NCBI RefSeq assembly: GCF_007970185.1
Contig: NZ_CP042431.1
Location: forward strand, 5,456,001-5,520,000
From: Pseudobacter ginsenosidimutans
GTDB lineage: Bacteria > Bacteroidota > Bacteroidia > Chitinophagales > Chitinophagaceae
DNA: 64,000 nucleotides
Direction: 5' to 3'
The notes under the pieces are model-generated. The model had not been told where the DNA came from. It saw only the letters and a list, made by a program, of their open reading frames with translations, and searched no databases. Positions 54,534-62,553 of the stretch are shown piece by piece (the stretch's first letter is position 1; each line of letters begins with the position of its first letter). A program made the translations under genes and the position numbers.

Positions 54534-55556
54534 TTAATGAAGTGGTATGATCAGCTTCGCGATGAATGTATCGTTTTCTCTTTTTACATCTAATTTTGCA
54601 TTGCCGGGATACAACAGGTCTAATCTTCTTTTTACATTTTCCAGTCCGATGCCACTGGCGCTGTGTTGCGGAACCTCCGATGGAACTGCGTTGGCAACAG
54701 TAAATTCCAGGTGATCATTCTCCAGTGTTGCATTGATATCAATGGTCCAGCTGCCGCCTGCATATTTGAAAGCATTCTCCACCAATGGCAAAAGCAGGAG
54801 CGGGTAGAGCTGCTGCTGTTGCAGACCCGGATCAAAATTAACGGATAGTTGCAGCTTTTCCGAGCTCCGTATTTTTTGTAAATCGATAAATTGCTGCAGG
54901 TAACCTAGCTCTTTGCTGATAGTTACGGTCTGTTGCTGATCATACAATTGATAGCGCAGCAATCCGCTGAACTGTTCAATGCTTCGCTTGGCGCCGGGCA
55001 GGTCTTCATCCATCTGGAAATAGATGGTGTTAAGTGCATTGAAAAGGAAATGCGGATGGTATTGTGCTTTCAGGAATTTCAATTCTGTCTGCAACTGGTC
55101 GTTGGTGATGCGTTCGAGTTTTAATTGCTGATCGATATAGGCCTGCACAAAATTGTTTCCCCGCGCGATGGAATAATATAAAAGGATATACAGGGCCACT
55201 ACTACATTGGCGATGCTGAAATCACTCAAGGTTACAGGGTCTTCGATGAGGTAATGAATGAAGAACAGCATGGGATTCATACTCAGCAGGGCAACCAGCA
55301 GAATAATGAAGAACTCGCGCATCACATTACCGATATTGAACACCGATGTTCTTTTACTGAATTGCTGAACCAGTTTATGTAAAAATGGAAGAGTGATACA
55401 GGTGATAATTACCACGCAGACGATCTCGATGGCGTTTTGTTTCCAGGGCCTTAACCAGAACTTCGTTCCATCATTGGTATCGGTAACCACCCGGATGGAA
55501 AAATAGATCAGCAGGCCGAACACTACCGGGAATGCATATCTCCAGAACCATTTCAT
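54534..55556 (-). CDS. LytS/YehU-type sensor histidine kinase
   Basis: 340 residues. Four membrane helices in the first 135 residues, then the His_kinase domain (PF06580 type) with the phospho-acceptor in QYHPHFLFNALNTIYFQM and an ATPase domain (LPLVENAFKYA, GIGLENVKRRLDLLYP). Its ATG overlaps the stop of the upstream acyltransferase gene by one base (TAATG), so translation is coupled. Confidence 0.94.
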   Translation of the reverse strand: MKWFWRYAFPVVFGLLIYFSIRVVTDTNDGTKFWLRPWKQNAIEIVCVVIITCITLPFLHKLVQQFSKRTSVFNIGNVMREFFIILLVALLSMNPMLFFIHYLIEDPVTLSDFSIANVVVALYILLYYSIARGNNFVQAYIDQQLKLERITNDQLQTELKFLKAQYHPHFLFNALNTIYFQMDEDLPGAKRSIEQFSGLLRYQLYDQQQTVTISKELGYLQQFIDLQKIRSSEKLQLSVNFDPGLQQQQLYPLLLLPLVENAFKYAGGSWTIDINATLENDHLEFTVANAVPSEVPQHSASGIGLENVKRRLDLLYPGNAKLDVKRENDTFIAKLIIPLH

Positions 55557-56695
55557 TATTGTTGTTTTAGGTTACCGGCTTTCATCCCGAACAGCCATCT
55601 GCTCAATCCAAATGGCCGGATGAATACATGAATTAAAATTATACTAATGAAGAATGTCAGCAAAACAGTGAACAGGTATTTCATCAGGATCGTATCTGTG
55701 GTGCGGATCACGTAAAATGTAAGGATCACGATCACGGTCTGGTGCAAGATATAAAAAGGATACACCATTTGATTGAGATAATTCAGGCTGCGGTGCGGAC
55801 GATTAAGGTATCGTTTTCCATATCCTACCAGCGAGAAAACCCAGGCATAGGCCATTACCGGATACACGGCAGTATAAAATTTGGTATGGATCCCATCTTC
55901 CAAACCATTCCATCTCCAGTAATTGATAAAAAGAATGCTGGCGATGCCAACAGCCAGTGAAATACGCCGATTGCGTTCCAGGCTGTTCATCAGACCGGGA
56001 TAGCAAATGCAGATGAATCCGGTGAGCAGGAAGAAGAGCCAGTAGAAGAAATAACAGTAATCGTGGATCAGATCGTTGGTGGCAGGATTATCCCAGGCGA
56101 AAAAAGTGTAAATCAGAACACCGGGAATGGCCAGCAGGTAAATATTCCATCCGGTGGACAACCAGTTGAACAGTTTTGTCAATCCCGGCCGCTGGTGGTT
56201 GCGCACCATCCAGCTGAAGAGTGGCGCAAAGATCACATCATAAACGAAGAGATAGGCGATGAACCAGAGATGGTGCCAGCTGAAATTGCCATTGGGATAG
56301 GGCTGGAATTTGAAAACAGAAGGGTAGAAGTCCCGGTAGCTACCGGTATAGCCCTGCGAAACCCTCTCCAGGTACACCTGGGGTGGCACAATCAGGAGCG
56401 TACCGGCCAGCAGGGGAATGAACAGCCTGCGGAAACGGAGGCCGATAAAGGCCGTTCCGTTTCGTTTCTGGAGCATGAACCAGGTTACGGTGCCTGAAAT
56501 GAAGAAAAGAAGGGGCATTCTGAACCTGCTGAGCCAGAAATTAAATTCCATCAGCAAGTTACTGGTCTGGTTATTCTTGAGGTGCCAACCCCATTCAGCC
56601 ACGTAGGGCATGGCGGAATGGAAGAAGAGAACACCGAGGATGGCGAGGATCCGGAGCCAGTCCAGATAAGCCTGACGGGCGGTTTGTGTTTGCAT
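55556..56695 (-). CDS. Acyltransferase family 3 membrane protein (OpgC/MdoC-like)
   Basis: 379 residues, about ten membrane helices. The acyltransferase-3 signature is at the N-terminus (YLDWLRILAILGVLFFHS), with a later RMPLLFFISGTVTWF and SWHHLWFIAYLFVYD. OpgC/MdoC members succinylate periplasmic glucans; others O-acetylate surface polysaccharides. Being the first gene of a kinase/LytTR operon, it may be part of, or controlled by, that envelope signalling unit. Confidence 0.88.
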   Translation of the reverse strand: MQTQTARQAYLDWLRILAILGVLFFHSAMPYVAEWGWHLKNNQTSNLLMEFNFWLSRFRMPLLFFISGTVTWFMLQKRNGTAFIGLRFRRLFIPLLAGTLLIVPPQVYLERVSQGYTGSYRDFYPSVFKFQPYPNGNFSWHHLWFIAYLFVYDVIFAPLFSWMVRNHQRPGLTKLFNWLSTGWNIYLLAIPGVLIYTFFAWDNPATNDLIHDYCYFFYWLFFLLTGFICICYPGLMNSLERNRRISLAVGIASILFINYWRWNGLEDGIHTKFYTAVYPVMAYAWVFSLVGYGKRYLNRPHRSLNYLNQMVYPFYILHQTVIVILTFYVIRTTDTILMKYLFTVLLTFFISIILIHVFIRPFGLSRWLFGMKAGNLKQQ

Positions 56696-56798
56696 ACATT
56701 GGTTGTTTCAGCAAACTTAATCCCGGGCCGGGGAGGGGTAAAATGCGTTTGACGACAGGACGGTTTGAGCTGACAACAGGAAAATGTATTGTGTACGA

Positions 56799-56830
56799 TT
56801 TGTTTATCTGACACATGACCAGTAATTTTG
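56799..56830 (+). promoter_or_regulatory. Promoter of the pyruvate dehydrogenase E1 beta gene
   Basis: TTTG (56799-56802), a 20-base spacer and an exact -7 box TAATTTTG (56823-56830); the ATG is 25 bases downstream. Best full match to the Bacteroidota promoter consensus in this window. Confidence 0.68.
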
Positions 56831-56855
56831 CCCCTCTTTAAAACCATAAAACCGG

Positions 56856-57842
56856 ATGGCAAGAATAATAGCATTTCGTGATGCACTGCGGGAAGCAATG
56901 AGCGAAGAGATGAGAAAAGATCAGAATGTGTTTCTGATGGGAGAGGAAGTTGCTGAATACAACGGTGCATACAAAGTAAGCCAGGGCATGCTGGATGAAT
57001 TCGGCCCCAAGCGCATTATCGATACCCCGATTGCAGAATTGGGCTTTACAGGTATTGCAGTAGGCGCTGCCCAGAACGGGCTTCGCCCCATTGTAGAGTT
57101 CATGACCTGGAACTTCGCTGTTCTGGCAATGGACCAGATCCTGAATACAGCATCCAAGATGCTGGCGATGAGTGGCGGTCAGATCAGTTGTCCGATCGTA
57201 TTCCGCGGAGCCAATGGTTCTGCCGGACAGCTCGGCGCTCAGCACTCTACAGCTTTCGAAAGCTATTATGCCAATATCCCGGGCATCAAAGTGATCTCTC
57301 CCTCCAATCCATATGACGCGAAAGGCTTGCTGAAAGCAGCTATCCGCGACAATGATCCCGTAGTGTTCATGGAAAGTGAAGTGATGTACGGAGAGAAAGG
57401 TGAAGTTCCTGAAGAAGAGTATATCATCGAGATCGGAAAGGCCGACATCAAAAGACCAGGCACCGATGTTACCATCGTTAGCTTCAATAAAATGATGAAG
57501 GTTGCCCTGGGTGCTGCTGCCGAACTGGAAAAAGAAGGCATCAGTGCTGAGGTGATAGATCTTCGCACCATCCGTCCGCTGGACTGGTACACGATCCTCG
57601 AGAGCGTGAAGAAAACCAATCGCCTGGTGATCGTGGAAGAGCAATGGCCTATGTGCGGTGTTTCTGCCGAGATCGCTTATCGGATCCAGAAAGAAGGATT
57701 TGATTATCTGGATGCTCCGATCCGTAGGATCACAGCTGCTGATGCTCCGCTGCACTACGCACCAAACCTGGTGGCAGCTGCATTGCCTGATGTGCCACGT
57801 ACAGTGAAGCTGGTTCAGGAAGTGATGTATATGAAGAAGTAA
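56856..57842 (+). CDS. pdhB: Pyruvate dehydrogenase complex E1 component, beta subunit
   Basis: 328 residues, the standard length. Transketolase-type pyrimidine-binding domain (FRDALREAMSEEMRKDQNVF, MGEEVAEYNGAYKV) and a C-terminal transketolase domain (VIDLRTIRPLDWYTILES, IVEEQWPMCGVSAEIA). It pairs with the alpha subunit to decarboxylate pyruvate to acetyl-CoA. The alpha gene is not adjacent, which is usual in Bacteroidota. Related acetoin or branched-chain dehydrogenase subunits are possible, but the GEEVAEYNGAYKVSQG and FMTWNF parts match the pyruvate type. Confidence 0.9.
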   Translation: MARIIAFRDALREAMSEEMRKDQNVFLMGEEVAEYNGAYKVSQGMLDEFGPKRIIDTPIAELGFTGIAVGAAQNGLRPIVEFMTWNFAVLAMDQILNTASKMLAMSGGQISCPIVFRGANGSAGQLGAQHSTAFESYYANIPGIKVISPSNPYDAKGLLKAAIRDNDPVVFMESEVMYGEKGEVPEEEYIIEIGKADIKRPGTDVTIVSFNKMMKVALGAAAELEKEGISAEVIDLRTIRPLDWYTILESVKKTNRLVIVEEQWPMCGVSAEIAYRIQKEGFDYLDAPIRRITAADAPLHYAPNLVAAALPDVPRTVKLVQEVMYMKK

Positions 57843-57861
57843 AAGAGAAGAATATTAATAG

Positions 57862-57890
57862 AAAATCCCGGATCATATCCGGGATTTTTT
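57862..57890 (+). terminator. Terminator after pdhB
   Basis: AATCCCGGAT-CAT-ATCCGGGATT followed by TTTTTGTTTTT, 20 bases past the stop. Confidence 0.9.
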
Positions 57891-57905
57891 GTTTTTAGGA
57901 AGCGA

Positions 57906-57936
57906 TTGGATATCCCTGTTTTTACCCTTAAATTTA
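57906..57936 (+). promoter_or_regulatory. Candidate promoter of the 66-aa gene
   Basis: TTG (57906-57908), 20-base spacer and TAAATTTA (7 of 8 matches to the -7 box), 15 bases before the ATG at 57952. Confidence 0.4.
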
Positions 57937-57951
57937 TCTAAATTGAGAATT

Positions 57952-58152
57952 ATGAAAACATCAGGGAAAGGGACTTTTTTGAAAATGGAAGATGGGCTCA
58001 TAGCAGAATTCGAATGGTGGAAGGATAAAACGATTGTAAAGGAAATACGCACCAGATATGATGCCTGGGCTGCTGGAAAGGAGAAAGGATATACCCAGGA
58101 CCAATTAAATGCGTCAATTGAGGAATTAAGGAAAAGACGCTTGTCCGAATGA
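57952..58152 (+). CDS. Small protein of unknown function (66 aa)
   Basis: 66 residues, cytoplasmic, with a first half GTFLKMEDGLIAEFEWWKDK that looks like beta strands and a second half of charged helix (RTRYDAWAAGKEKGYTQDQ, IEELRKRRLSE). An in-frame upstream extension exists but ATG at 57952 follows a promoter-like site. Its size and location beside an MNT-HEPN gene, convergent with 4 bases between stops, are reminiscent of antitoxins, but no family is recognisable. Confidence 0.6.
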   Translation: MKTSGKGTFLKMEDGLIAEFEWWKDKTIVKEIRTRYDAWAAGKEKGYTQDQLNASIEELRKRRLSE

Positions 58153-58156
58153 ACAA

Positions 58157-58987
58157 TTAATAGGTCTCAGTTTTTTGGACTTCTCTGAAGTAGAATACCT
58201 GATCAGCCATTTGCTGGAGTTTATTAAGCTCAGAAAAGTAATAATTGATATCATCTTTACCAATTATTATGTCCGAATGGTATCGATAGGAGATATAGGT
58301 CTTTCTCAGTAATAATAACCGATCCCTTTCCTGTGAAGTTTCTTTCGAAAACACACTGGCGGCTTCGTCATTATGAAAGCGAAGTATACATAGCATTCTG
58401 TCCAGATTATGCAACCCATACCTGAATCCTGTGATATTCGCAAACAGCATGATCAGTAATTGCTCTACTGCCTGATGTATACAAAAGGCAGCCATCCCAA
58501 AATTGCCGAATCGAAATTGTACACCTGCCATTTGGCTGAATATTTGCGATCTTTCGTACCAGGGGAAGAGTTCCGATTTGTCTGCTTGTGTTTCCGTTTT
58601 TTTATTGATGGCGGTTTGGATATGGTCAGCCGGTTGCCATTTTTGATAAAGGATTGTGCCGGATTGAAGGGCGCGGATTGCAAAAGGAGTATTTTGTTCA
58701 AGTTGATTGTTGAATGCAGCAGGAGATACCCATATGATTGCGAGTCGGCATAATGTTTTACATCGTTGTTCAAGCATATCCAATACATTGTTGCGATCAA
58801 TATTGCTGCAGTCTGCAATTACTAGCAGGTTCATATCTTCCGGATCATTTATTTCACTGAATGAATGATCGAAAATTGAGAATCTTTTTCTGTGCTTATC
58901 GATATAACCTAATACAATAATTTTATCAGGAGATATAGTATTGACAATTTTACTGAGGATTGTTTCTAAGATTGGATTCAAATTCAT
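58157..58987 (-). CDS. Fused nucleotidyltransferase-like (MNT) and HEPN protein
   Basis: 276 residues. N-terminal about 1-125 looks like a minimal nucleotidyltransferase, but the active-site motifs are degraded: the GS loop is LGYI and the acidic pair reads PEDMNLLVI. C-terminal about 150-260 is a HEPN domain (GMAAFCIHQAVEQLLIMLF, RYGLHNLDRMLCILRF, KTYISYRYHSD). A strict R-x4-6-H RNase motif is not evident. MNT-HEPN pairs are toxin-antitoxin modules in which MNT AMPylates the HEPN toxin; here both are in one chain and may be inactive or repurposed. It follows the 83-aa gene by 6 bases. Confidence 0.78.
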   Translation of the reverse strand: MNLNPILETILSKIVNTISPDKIIVLGYIDKHRKRFSIFDHSFSEINDPEDMNLLVIADCSNIDRNNVLDMLEQRCKTLCRLAIIWVSPAAFNNQLEQNTPFAIRALQSGTILYQKWQPADHIQTAINKKTETQADKSELFPWYERSQIFSQMAGVQFRFGNFGMAAFCIHQAVEQLLIMLFANITGFRYGLHNLDRMLCILRFHNDEAASVFSKETSQERDRLLLLRKTYISYRYHSDIIIGKDDINYYFSELNKLQQMADQVFYFREVQKTETY

Positions 58988-58993
58988 CTTCGC

Positions 58994-59245
58994 TTATTTT
59001 GTGGTTAGTAAATGCGCAGCTTCTACTAAACCAGCAATTCGACGGAGAAATTCTATAAGCAGCCATTTGTCTTCTTTGTCTAATTCGCCATAAGATTCGG
59101 TAATCGTTGTATCACGGAGCTGTTCAAGGTCAATGCGGATCTTTTCGATGGAATCGCCGTTGAAGAATTTTTGGATCTGAAGAAGAGATTCGGAGAGCGT
59201 TTCGTTGTTTGGCAATAGAGGAGCCGTGTTTGTAGTAGATTTCAT
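58994..59245 (-). CDS. Small helical protein of unknown function (83 aa)
   Basis: 83 residues from the ATG at 59245; an upstream start would add 17 residues that look non-coding. Acidic, helical (SESLLQIQKFFNGDSIEKIR, KEDKWLLIEFLRRIAGLVEA). It shares an operon with the MNT-HEPN gene 6 bases downstream and faces the XRE regulator across a 209-base gap with an inverted repeat. It could be an antitoxin-like partner, but nothing in the sequence proves that. Confidence 0.6.
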   Translation of the reverse strand: MKSTTNTAPLLPNNETLSESLLQIQKFFNGDSIEKIRIDLEQLRDTTITESYGELDKEDKWLLIEFLRRIAGLVEAAHLLTTK

Positions 59246-59314
59246 GCAGAGAGATTTTGAAGTGAATGAAAGGAGATAATTGATTTTCTCCAACAAAGAA
59301 ACGGTGCATGAAAG

Positions 59315-59348
59315 CCGTAACCTACCGCCGGACTGCCGTAGTTTACGG
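59315..59348. repeat. Inverted repeat in the divergent MNT-HEPN/XRE promoter region
   Basis: CCGTAACCTAC and GTAGTTTACGG, 10 of 11 bases pair, with a GC-rich 12-base middle (cGCCGGACTGCc) that can also pair in part. It lies in the region where both divergent promoters should be, so it may be a regulator site or a leader structure. Confidence 0.45.
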
Positions 59349-59427
59349 ATAAAAAAAGATTTGCCTGACGCTATTGTGTAGCCGTTTTCCCGATGTTAAT
59401 CCACAGTCATAATTCGATTGGATTTAA

Positions 59428-59446
59428 TATATTTGTTCTAATAGAA
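59428..59446 (+). promoter_or_regulatory. -7 box (TATATTTG) and small palindrome of the XRE gene
   Basis: Exact TAnnTTTG at 59428-59435, then TTCTA-A-TAGAA at 59436-59446, covering the predicted transcription start. It could be a self-regulation site for the HTH protein. The ATG is at 59455. Confidence 0.45.
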
Positions 59447-59454
59447 AATTAATC

Positions 59455-59883
59455 ATGGAACAATCCTTCGCCAAACGCCCGGTTCATATGGGCCAAAACA
59501 TTCAGAAGTTCAGGCTTATTCGTGAGAAAAGTCAGGGTGATGTTGCCGCAGAGCTGGAGGTTAAGAGAGGTAAGGCAGTGAGCCAGCAATTTGTTTCTGA
59601 TCTGGAGAATAAGGAAACGATAGAAGATGATGAGTTGTTGAGGCAGATTGCAGAGATATTAAGAGTAGATCCTGAGGTTATAAAATCTATGGATTGGAAT
59701 GCAGCTATTAATATTATTAGTTGCACGTTCAAGGATAACTCAAATGCAGCCCATACAGTCAATCAAACAATCTATCCGTTAGATAAACTCCTGGAATTTT
59801 TCGAGAAAGAAAAGAAAGAATGGAAGAGTGAAACTGAAGCCCTCAAAGCAGAACTTGCAAAACTTAGAGGAGAAATGAAATAA
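59455..59883 (+). CDS. XRE-family transcriptional regulator
   Basis: 142 residues. HTH_3 DNA-binding domain about 12-75 (IQKFRLIREKSQGDVAAELE, VSQQFVSDLENKETIED), a short linker, then a C-terminal coiled coil (about 108-142: LLEFFEKEKKEWKSETEALK) that probably drives dimerisation. It faces the MNT-HEPN operon and may regulate it. It has its own terminator. Confidence 0.9.
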   Translation: MEQSFAKRPVHMGQNIQKFRLIREKSQGDVAAELEVKRGKAVSQQFVSDLENKETIEDDELLRQIAEILRVDPEVIKSMDWNAAINIISCTFKDNSNAAHTVNQTIYPLDKLLEFFEKEKKEWKSETEALKAELAKLRGEMK

Positions 59884-60441
59884 AAAAATTGAGCCGTCCA
59901 CGTGGACGGCTTTTTCTTTCTTAAGGATGGGACAGGAGGATCAGAGTAGAAAGTAAAATTTGGCCTCGATAACAACCACCACAGGAATCTCATTTTTTCC
60001 AGACACTTGGAATCTCATTTGACAGCACTATACCCGCACTACAAGTTATTACCAACTTCATACGTCGATCATTCTACTGTCATTCTAATCTCTCACTACC
60101 TTACAGTGTATATTTCTGCGGTGTTACTGGGAGTATATATTACTTACTGTCAGGATAATCTAAGGAAACACGTAGAGATCAGGTGGACTTGATCAGAAAT
60201 TGTAATGAAGGGGAAATGGATAGCAATAAAATGAAGATGGGGAGCTGATAAATAAGAGATTGTTGCAAGATGGTAGTGTGATTTAGCAAGAAAATGTGCG
60301 TTAGGATTGAAATGGAAGTGAAGAAGTGTAGGATAATGCAATAATCCTGTCGCATCGGCAATAGAAGGCTTAGGGAAGAATGTCCCGGAAGTAAGTTTCG
60401 ATACCAGATTCAATAAAAAAAATCTTTTCCGAAGCGTTTAC
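59884..60441. other. Gene-free region between the XRE gene and the unknown gene at 60442
   Basis: 558 bases. Apart from the XRE terminator there is a short direct repeat GGAATCTCATTT (59984 and 60009). The rest is AT-rich and oddly base-biased, with open frames (for example 60007-60192) but no codon bias or motif. It looks like decayed or non-coding DNA. Confidence 0.6.
59892..59916 (+). terminator. Terminator after the XRE gene
   Basis: Perfect palindrome AGCCGTCCAC/GTGGACGGCT followed by TTTTCTTTCTT. Confidence 0.85.
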
Positions 60442-61329
60442 CTATTCCAGTTGCTCTAAAGTACCTGCAATATGAGAAGCGGCAGACCAGTTGACATATA
60501 CGATCGGATCGATAGTAACCTTTCGGTTGAAATTATTGGAAGTATGTTGCAGCGGTTCTCTCTTATTCAACAGCATCGGGCGATGCTTACCTGGCCAGGG
60601 TCTGGCAAGCTTCTTTTTATACTTTGTTCCGGCCTGTTGTGTTACAGGAGTTAATACCGCAATCAGGTCAGCGGCAAAATACCGTCTGTCTTTCGTGAAC
60701 CAGCTTGAATTTGCCGGTGCTTTTGGATCACGCCTTTCTTTGGCGGGAAGATCACTATGGATCAATCTGACCTGTAAAGTCATCATGAGAGTTCCATTGC
60801 CATTTACCTGCGCTTCCATATTCAAGCCGGTAAATGGCAGATCAAGGTTGATAATAGCCACGGTACTAACGGAGTCTATTACCCGCCGTGTGGTAAAATC
60901 GATTTTCACAGCGATGAGCTTAACCTCCAGGCTGGCCGCTTTTATCGAAAACCCAGGCAATGTTTGCGCAGGAATATGAAGGTTGTTGTTTTCATCCAGG
61001 ACAGGAGCAGTCCTGAAGAATTTGCGGATACTGGTAAACTGGTTGAACTGGTAGCCCTGCAAGCCCTGTATTTCTGATTCGATCAGAGTTTTGTTGAGCC
61101 GGTTCACGCGTCCCCTGTCTCCGTAAACATCCAGATGCTGCGCAAATGCTCTTCGGACCAGGCTGCCTTTACTACTGGCAATACCGAAATTTTTTGCGGC
61201 CTTTCTGGTGGCAATGGTCTGTTGTACTTCATCGGGCATGCTCCGTATGAAATGAACGCCATTGCGCTTATATCCGATCACATTTCCGATCCTTCCCGTG
61301 AAAGGGAATTGTCCTGTTTGTTTAGCCAT
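60442..61329 (-). CDS. Bacteroidota-specific protein of unknown function
   Basis: 295 residues, no signal peptide. The N-terminus TGRIGNVIGYKRNGVHFIRS followed by RKAAKNFGIASSKGSLVRRA matches a recurrent Bacteroidota family that I know from memory (MAKQxG..G.IG...FY..., xxFGxASxxGxxxRxAF, later GLQGYQFN) with no known function and often present in several copies per genome. The C-terminal half is beta-rich. Its neighbours are a gene-poor region and the zeta-like kinase, so it belongs to the accessory stretch. I cannot assign a role. Confidence 0.65.
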   Translation of the reverse strand: MAKQTGQFPFTGRIGNVIGYKRNGVHFIRSMPDEVQQTIATRKAAKNFGIASSKGSLVRRAFAQHLDVYGDRGRVNRLNKTLIESEIQGLQGYQFNQFTSIRKFFRTAPVLDENNNLHIPAQTLPGFSIKAASLEVKLIAVKIDFTTRRVIDSVSTVAIINLDLPFTGLNMEAQVNGNGTLMMTLQVRLIHSDLPAKERRDPKAPANSSWFTKDRRYFAADLIAVLTPVTQQAGTKYKKKLARPWPGKHRPMLLNKREPLQHTSNNFNRKVTIDPIVYVNWSAASHIAGTLEQLE

Positions 61330-61575
61330 AACGAAATGGTTTTACAGTTTAATCAGTAATGATTTTTAGTGGTCGGGAGTGAGGGGAAGTTAGTATGAGT
61401 ATCTCAGAGATTATCCAGTAACGATATACGGTAAAAAGAGCAGATCTTCAGCAATAGGGGGCTAAAACATTAATAATATCCTGAATATTATTATGCCCAA
61501 TATCAAAAAAGAGGGACTTTAATTGTTGAGCATTTGAACAGAAATTATTAGCAAGGCATTGGCACTTTCATAAAG

Positions 61576-61758
61576 TTATTTCTGTAGTGTCTCCAATAAG
61601 TCCTTTGCTGGGATTCTTTTGATATTACCATCCTTATCCCCAATAACTAGAGACTCACCATTAGCTGCGCTGGTTTCAACAAGTTTACGCAAAGCTTTTC
61701 CAATTCCTTGTAAAAGCTTTTCTGATAGTTCGGCAAAATTAGCAGGTTTATTTTCCAT
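61576..61758 (-). CDS. Small protein overlapping the zeta-like kinase gene (60 aa)
   Basis: 60 residues, helical first half (LSEKLLQGIGKALRKLVETS) and a short beta pair ending in GNIKRIPAKDLLETLQK. It starts inside the last 11 bases of the zeta-toxin-like gene, so the two are translationally coupled. Zeta-type kinases are usually kept harmless by a small partner protein; this gene is the obvious candidate, although it comes after the toxin and does not look like the classical epsilon antitoxin. Confidence 0.7.
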   Translation of the reverse strand: MENKPANFAELSEKLLQGIGKALRKLVETSAANGESLVIGDKDGNIKRIPAKDLLETLQK

Positions 61759-62332
61759 GTTGCTTGCTTTGAATTCGAATTACTTCCCAAATATCGGCTT
61801 TTTCGATCATAGTTTCGGTGAGGAAGCCTCCCTGAGCTATCATAACAGGCTGAATATATACATTATTGACAACTATCCAGTTGTTGCAAATTGGGATATA
61901 AAGATTGAGAAGATTAAATATTCCACGATAGTATCTTCGTTTAATTACATCGACGGGAATGTTATGCCCTCCCTTCCTCACTCGCTCAGCAACTCTTTCA
62001 GTTGCTAATTCCGGAGAGTGTAGCCAAAAAAACAGCAAAGTTACCTCATACCCATTTGCTTGAGCTCTTTTAATAAATGAGGTATAGCTTCTGGTTGCTA
62101 ATGTAGTCTCAAATGCGAAATCAATTCTCTCATCAATTAATTGATTTATTCGATGAAGCATAATTCTGCCTGATTCGAACGAAACGCTTTCGGGATTAAA
62201 AGGGGATAGGCCTGCAGCGATACTATCCGCATTTACAAATTCTTTGCAGTTGAGAATTTCCGGGAGTATGGTATAGCTTGCCGTCGTTTTCCCAGCACCA
62301 TTGCATCCTGCTATTATGTATAGATTGGGCAT
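61748..62332 (-). CDS. Zeta-toxin-like P-loop kinase
   Basis: 194 residues. Walker A GCNGAGKTT at residues 9-17, then FVNADSIAAGLSPFNPESVSFESGRIML, FAFETTLATRSY and a switch arginine region (RVAERVRKGGHNIPVDVIKRRYYR). This is the zeta/ATPase-like kinase family; studied zeta toxins phosphorylate UDP-N-acetylglucosamine and block wall synthesis, but chromosomal relatives may phosphorylate other nucleotides. It lies just downstream of structured repeat copy C. Confidence 0.85.
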   Translation of the reverse strand: MPNLYIIAGCNGAGKTTASYTILPEILNCKEFVNADSIAAGLSPFNPESVSFESGRIMLHRINQLIDERIDFAFETTLATRSYTSFIKRAQANGYEVTLLFFWLHSPELATERVAERVRKGGHNIPVDVIKRRYYRGIFNLLNLYIPICNNWIVVNNVYIQPVMIAQGGFLTETMIEKADIWEVIRIQSKQHGK

Positions 62333-62406
62333 TCTTCAATTTATGCCTTTATTCTTAATCCCATTATGTTACCGAGTAAGTATTATTAAATCAGAGTGCC
62401 CCTGCG

Positions 62407-62547
62407 ACGAGCATTTGTAAAAATGAGGCCTCGGAAACATAAGCGAAACAGCTGAAAAAAGATCTTCTGTCCCATCTTTCCATCCACAGTCAAATTCATA
62501 TTCTCCTGCGGCGGTATGTTTCCCAGTCTCATTTTTACAATGCGAGG
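62407..62547 (-). repeat. Structured 3'-UTR element, copy C
   Basis: About 141 bases, starting about 7 bases after the stop of the gene at 62554 and in the same (minus) sense. The outer arms pair over about 15 bases (GCATTTGTAAAAATGAG with CTCATTTTTACAATGC) and the inner arms are GGAAACATA/TATGTTTCC. The inner core is shared with copies A and B: ACCGCCGCAGGAGAATAT and the exact 17-base AAACATAAGCGAAACAG (62436-62452). The outer stem sequence is unlike that of A and B but still complementary, so the pairing, not the sequence, is kept. Confidence 0.72.
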
Positions 62548-62553
62548 AGTCAA

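Noticed and set aside
60007-60192. Open frame in the gene-poor region 59.9-60.4 kb
   Set aside because: Composition is unlike coding DNA of the neighbours and there is no promoter or motif.
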